From NCBI GenBank assembly GCA_025356695.1, contig JANXSE010000033.1:1-51757 (forward strand): a stretch of 51,757 bases of DNA, in the 5' to 3' direction. This document shows, piece by piece, positions 48,965 to 51,757 of this stretch. Both the position numbers and the translations under genes were made by a program. Within the stretch, counting starts at the first letter, position 1, and the number at the start of each line of letters is the position of its first letter. This DNA comes from Betaproteobacteria bacterium (GTDB lineage: Bacteria; Pseudomonadota; Gammaproteobacteria; Burkholderiales; SG8-41). The notes under the pieces are model-generated. The model searched no databases. It was given only the letters and a program-made list of their open reading frames with translations, and was not told the origin of the DNA.

Positions 48965-49261
48965 CTATTCGCTCGACAGTGTTTGGATAATCCTGCGCCG
49001 CAGATCACCGCGACCGGGCAGTATTTCCAATGCCTCGCGCAGCAGATTAGTTATCTGTTTGCACTTTGAATTCGCCTCCGCAAGCTTCTTATCGCGCTCG
49101 GCGAGAGCGCGCTCAAGTTTTTGTGCGCACTCTGTCATTTCGACATAGTCGTCTCTATCAACGTAATGCATACTGTATTCGTCGTCATACCTCGCAATAA
49201 CTTCTACAGCATCCGTCAAAGGAGTCTGCCCCCTGTCGGTGGTCAAAAGGATATTCAGCAT
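48965..49261 (-). CDS. Coiled-coil hypothetical protein, 98 aa
   Basis: Starts MLNILLTTDRGQTPLTDAVEVIARYDDEYS and has a coiled coil (AQKLERALAERDKKLAEANSKCKQITNLLREAL). It converges with the giant gene with only five bases between the stops and no terminator between them. The ATG overlaps the stop of a 20-aa frame, so I prefer it to upstream in-frame starts. Function unknown. Confidence 0.6.
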   Translation of the reverse strand: MLNILLTTDRGQTPLTDAVEVIARYDDEYSMHYVDRDDYVEMTECAQKLERALAERDKKLAEANSKCKQITNLLREALEILPGRGDLRRRIIQTLSSE

Positions 49262-49317
49262 GTCGGCATCCACCCGCACAGCGCGGCGAGTTTGATGAAT
49301 AGAGGGTGGCGGGTCAT
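49255..49317 (-). CDS. Possible 20-aa coupling peptide
   Basis: A short frame (MTRHPLFIKLAALCGWMPTC) whose ATG overlaps the ligase stop (CCATGA) and whose end overlaps the next ATG (ATGCTGA). It may only carry ribosomes from the ligase gene to the coiled-coil gene. Confidence 0.35.
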   Translation of the reverse strand: MTRHPLFIKLAALCGWMPTC

Positions 49318-49844
49318 GGCTTGCCTTTCCACTCACTATCCTTGTGCAGCGTCTTTTTGAAATACTGACGCGCAGCATGATGGTAAATAACGACGCCCTC
49401 CGCGTTCATGAACGAGGGTGATGCGGCGCTGCCGAGAGTTCGCAGACGCTCAATTTCAGTGTCGACGATTGCCGTATCGAAAACGCCGACATACAGAACC
49501 GGCACGACATGGCAGCAAGCTGGACGCTCATCCTTCCAACGGAAGGTGTTAAATAGCGAGAACCGCTTTTCCTGCAAGCCGTATCTGCGCTGGATGCCCG
49601 CACCCCACCATTCTCCGAAATGCTGGCCGACGCCTAGCTTCAGCAGTTCATCCTTGTTTTCGTGCGCCCACCGCGAGAACCCGTAGTTATCGTCATCCGG
49701 TGTAATCCAGCGAGTGCGCGAACCAGTCAGGAATTGACCGTCCTCGGTAATCACGATGCTGGCGTTTGTGCCGTCGATCTTCTCGGTGATCGTGCATTCA
49801 CGCGACAGGCGCGCAATCTTTTGAAACTCTATAAAGTCGCTCAC
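49314..49844 (-). CDS. RNA-ligase-like nucleotidyltransferase, 176 aa
   Basis: The protein shows the ordered motifs of covalent nucleotidyltransferases: motif I EKIDGTN with Lys22 as the AMP-accepting residue, GSRTRW (~41-46), motif III FGEWWG (76-81), motif IV EGVVIYH (149-155) and a motif-V-like FKKTLHKD (162-169). This is most like small phage RNA ligases (Rnl2/DRB0094 types). It lacks a C-terminal domain, so it is minimal in length. It may reseal RNA cut by host anticodon nucleases (inference). Coupled to the Lar-like gene by ATGA. Confidence 0.8.
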   Translation of the reverse strand: MSDFIEFQKIARLSRECTITEKIDGTNASIVITEDGQFLTGSRTRWITPDDDNYGFSRWAHENKDELLKLGVGQHFGEWWGAGIQRRYGLQEKRFSLFNTFRWKDERPACCHVVPVLYVGVFDTAIVDTEIERLRTLGSAASPSFMNAEGVVIYHHAARQYFKKTLHKDSEWKGKP

Positions 49845-50452
49845 GCCGACCTCCAGCCTGAGAGCGCGGCTGCGGCAGTTTCACACCACGCGCATAGTCC
49901 GTCGTCGCAGGTGTTGTAATCGCAGCTTTCCTTGTCGGCATGGCTGTGCATCACCTCGCGCACCAATCCAGCAAGAACACAAAATCTACCCACTAACTCC
50001 GCGCGCTGCGGGGCGATGGCGGGCCAACTGCCCTTAAACTCCACGTTGCAATGAACACAGCGACCCTCGAATGGTTCGTGTTTGCACGCACCGCTTGTTG
50101 CGCTCTCTGCCTGCGCGGGAGGGCTAGCCAAAAACTTAGCGAAAGCATCACGTGCAGCCCAATCGCCATTCGGAAAGCATACTTTTACCCACGGCGTATG
50201 CTCGTTGTTTCCCAGGTAATCAAACGCTCTCGTTACAGATACAATCTTTGACGTATCGAGAGCCGCCACCGCCTGCGCATCGCCGCTGTTGGCGAGTGCG
50301 CGAGTGTTCCATGCGTTGCCGCTACCAATTTCATTGCTTTCAAGTTGGCAATGACATTCTGTGCAGCCAACAATTGCGGACTGGCGTGCCGCACCCTCTC
50401 GATCAACTTGAGCGTCGCCACCGCAAAACGGACATCCAAGTAATTTTTCCAT
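49841..50452 (-). CDS. Lar-like restriction-alleviation protein with two zinc motifs
   Basis: The first ~52 residues match the Lar pattern: LLGCPFCGG (C7, C10), VGCTECHC (C30, C33) and AWNTR (47-51). Lar of the Rac prophage reduces EcoKI-type restriction. The rest (~60-203) is an extension with a second Cys cluster (ACKH...CVHC, ~125-140) and a C-terminal CDYNTCDDGLCAWC region. It is longer than usual Lar proteins (~60-100 aa), so it may be a fusion with a phage early-gene domain of unknown role. Confidence 0.7.
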   Translation of the reverse strand: MEKLLGCPFCGGDAQVDREGAARQSAIVGCTECHCQLESNEIGSGNAWNTRALANSGDAQAVAALDTSKIVSVTRAFDYLGNNEHTPWVKVCFPNGDWAARDAFAKFLASPPAQAESATSGACKHEPFEGRCVHCNVEFKGSWPAIAPQRAELVGRFCVLAGLVREVMHSHADKESCDYNTCDDGLCAWCETAAAALSGWRSA

Positions 50453-50455
50453 TTT

Positions 50456-50965
50456 TCAAGCCCCGACTGGATTGATGATGGCGAATTCTCCATGATGGAT
50501 AATTGCCGCTTTGTTGTATTCATGGGCGGCGATCATCGAATCGTGGAATCTGCCTAAAAATAACGCATGCCCATCGACCATGATTCTGGCGTGATAGAGA
50601 CCGTCGCCTTTATGAAGACTCACGCCCCGGTATTTAAGAGTGCGGGCGTTTGTCCGATTGCGAGAATTTTCTGCATTAGTGGCCTCTCGTAAATTTTCAA
50701 TCTGATTGTTCAGTTTATTTCGGTCAATATGGTCAATTTGCGCCGATGGCCAGCGGCCGTTATAAATTGCGAACACGATCTGATGCGCCCCATAAGTGCG
50801 TCCATAAATCTGAAGTCTCAGGCTACCTTTGCCGTCAACTGATCCACATTTCATGCCAACCTTGATTCTGTTTCCAATCGAAAGCTTCCAACGCAAAACA
50901 CCGGTGTCAGCGTCGTAATCGAATAGCGCGTGTAAATCGCACGGCTTCAATTCGTCTTTCAACAT
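50456..50965 (-). CDS. HNH endonuclease with AP2 DNA-binding domain
   Basis: The 169-residue protein carries an HNH core (HQIVFAIYNGRWPSAQIDHIDRNKLNNQIENLREAT, ~60-97). A C-terminal AP2-type domain (~107-160: KYRGVSLHKGDGLYHARIMVDGHALFLGRF ... AAHEYNKAA) follows. This is a free-standing homing-type nuclease found in many phages. It is AT-richer than its neighbours, consistent with mobility. AGGAGGCGGGAA precedes the ATG. Confidence 0.9.
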   Translation of the reverse strand: MLKDELKPCDLHALFDYDADTGVLRWKLSIGNRIKVGMKCGSVDGKGSLRLQIYGRTYGAHQIVFAIYNGRWPSAQIDHIDRNKLNNQIENLREATNAENSRNRTNARTLKYRGVSLHKGDGLYHARIMVDGHALFLGRFHDSMIAAHEYNKAAIIHHGEFAIINPVGA

Positions 50966-50980
50966 TTCCCGCCTCCTAGC

Positions 50981-51046
50981 TTAAAAGGTCGCCAGCGATT
51001 TCCAGCACGCCGCCCTGTAAGCGAGTGCTGCGGATTCTTTGCTCAT
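50981..51046 (-). CDS. Possible 21-aa peptide
   Basis: A short frame (MSKESAALAYRAACWKSLATF) whose ATG overlaps the previous stop (AAATGA). Its last 23 bases before the stop region are repeated at 51247-51269, where another short frame ends CWKSLATC. Confidence 0.4.
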   Translation of the reverse strand: MSKESAALAYRAACWKSLATF

Positions 51047-51222
51047 TTTGTGGCCTTCTCGATATTCTCCATGATGTCGCTGACTTTCTGCGCGGTATAC
51101 GGCTTGTCTTTGTCCGTCAGTGCGCCGCCAAGCGTTACAACATCTGCAGCAATATCAATCGGCAAGGTAACTACGCCGACAACAGCTTTCGTCACACCTT
51201 CAAAAACGTCGAATATTCCCAT
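51043..51222 (-). CDS. Small membrane-associated phage protein, 59 aa
   Basis: MGIFDVFEGVTKAVVGVVTLPIDIAADVVTLGGALTDK... is a small protein that I recall from many phages, often near early or lysis genes. It has an amphipathic/hydrophobic first half and a charged end. GAGGAGAG precedes the ATG at 51222; the tool-length extension upstream starts at TTG and is rejected. Role unknown. Confidence 0.65.
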   Translation of the reverse strand: MGIFDVFEGVTKAVVGVVTLPIDIAADVVTLGGALTDKDKPYTAQKVSDIMENIEKATK

Positions 51223-51246
51223 CTCACTCTCCTCAGTTAACTCAGC

Positions 51247-51269
51247 AGGTCGCCAGCGATTTCCAGCAC
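51247..51269. repeat. 23-bp direct repeat (other copy 50986-51008)
   Basis: The two copies (beginning AGGTCGCCAGCGATTTCC) are identical over 23 bases, 261 bases apart. On the minus strand both read CWKSLAT near the end of a short frame. They flank the 59-aa gene. Confidence 0.75.
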
Positions 51270-51278
51270 TGCGGCAGA

Positions 51279-51300
51279 ATTTCAATCCTCAATTACCAAT
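51279..51300. repeat. 22-bp repeat shared with 895-916
   Basis: The stretch ending CTCAATTACCAAT matches 895-916 in 21 of 22 positions. In both places it spans the stop of one minus-strand gene and the following potential start, so it is a shared gene junction at opposite ends of the window. Confidence 0.65.
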
Positions 51301-51528
51301 GTCGTGTTCCTTGAGCCCGATCCCGCCCGGCATGACGAGGCGCAGCAGGGCCGCGTCGTCTGCGCGCATTACGATCGTGTTTACATCGCGCATGACGATC
51401 ACCGAGCCTGGCGCCGGCAGCGCAGGGTTGGGTATCTTCTTCGTGCCGAGCCAGCGCAGCCACCATGCGCGCTTTACGCGCACGGTGAGCGGTATCTCCA
51501 TGATCGTCATTGAACGCGGATCGTGCAT
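51289..51528 (-). CDS. Hypothetical protein, 79 aa
   Basis: Begins MHDPRSMTIMEIPL with a basic/aromatic stretch (VRVKRAWWLRWLGTKK) and ends DAALLRLVMPGG. AGGAA precedes the ATG. No recognised family. It ends at the repeated junction. Confidence 0.5.
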   Translation of the reverse strand: MHDPRSMTIMEIPLTVRVKRAWWLRWLGTKKIPNPALPAPGSVIVMRDVNTIVMRADDAALLRLVMPGGIGLKEHDIGN

Positions 51529-51531
51529 TTC

Positions 51532-51757
51532 CTAGCTCCGTATCTTCCCGATGCGCCGCTGAAAATCGAGCATTTCCTGAACCGTTTTCCGCATGTCTAC
51601 TACCTCGTCCATGTTGCCGCCTTCCTGTTCAAGCGAGTCGGCTACGGCTGCCAGTAACCGCGGTGCCAGCCGGTGGTAGCCGGCGGCGAGGACGTAATAC
51701 GGTTCATCGCGTTGCAGTTTGTTGTAGCGGCAAAACTTGCTGGTGTTCGATCTGGTT
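51532..51757 (-). CDS. Partial gene entering from the right edge
   Basis: The minus-strand frame is open from the window edge to TAG at 51534-51532, giving about 74 residues including EPYYVLAAGYHRLAPRLLAAVADSLEQEGG and MRKTVQEMLDFQRRIGKI. It is helical and looks genuine. The start lies beyond the window. Family not recognised. Confidence 0.55.
   Translation of the reverse strand, partial: TRSNTSKFCRYNKLQRDEPYYVLAAGYHRLAPRLLAAVADSLEQEGGNMDEVVDMRKTVQEMLDFQRRIGKIRS

Noticed and set aside
1..51757. Joining the two window edges as a circle
   Set aside because: The right partial frame would be preceded by an in-frame stop and the left frame would enter unlikely sequence, so a simple circular join is not supported, though it is not excluded.

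Overview
The window is most of a tailed-phage (podovirus-type) genome from a GC-rich, probably beta-proteobacterial host. Evidence: a contiguous late operon with terminase, an ~800-residue portal, scaffold, coat, tail/fibre and lysis genes; no sheath or tape-measure gene; two internal-virion-type proteins; and a 4,027-residue polyvalent protein carrying helicase, methyltransferase and peptidase motifs. This plan resembles what I recall of Bcep22-like Burkholderia phages; that is memory, not a search. No integrase, tRNA or CRISPR array is visible. Both window edges cut minus-strand genes.

Layout. (1) 1-6792, minus strand: an early operon in which nearly every stop overlaps the next start. It holds recombination genes (PD-(D/E)XK exonuclease, probable annealing protein, Ala-rich coiled coil), small zinc proteins, a KTSC protein, a DUF1566 protein and an HNH nuclease. 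(2) 6824-6900: a near-perfect inverted repeat containing two divergent consensus-like promoters; the rightward one fires a leaderless repressor-like gene. (3) 7358-14406, plus strand: DNA-binding and replication genes, including two separate initiator-like modules, each with short DNA repeats inside the coding sequence, plus an HNH-like protein, a VRR-NUC nuclease and an XRE-HTH/sigma-region-4 fusion that looks like a recent insertion. A decayed minus-strand TROVE/Ro60 gene end sits at 11103-11285. A strong terminator at 14521 closes this block. (4) 14566-36867, plus: packaging, head, connector, fibres, holin, muralytic enzyme, Rz with Rz1 nested out of frame, more tail proteins, a GNAT-like protein and two internal virion proteins. 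(5) 36876-48959: the giant protein gene, with two out-of-frame genes hidden in its low-complexity linkers, each behind a strong ribosome-binding site. (6) 48965-51757, minus: HNH-AP2 nuclease, Lar-like anti-restriction protein, RNA-ligase-like enzyme and small genes.

How it works together (inference): a small repressor at 6836-6881 probably balances the two early operons. The plus early operon replicates DNA and leads through a regulator (10535 or 11799) to the late genes, which must pass or restart beyond several intrinsic terminators around scaffold, coat and the next structural gene. The giant protein is probably packaged and ejected to protect incoming DNA, with Lar-like and ligase proteins as further counter-defence.
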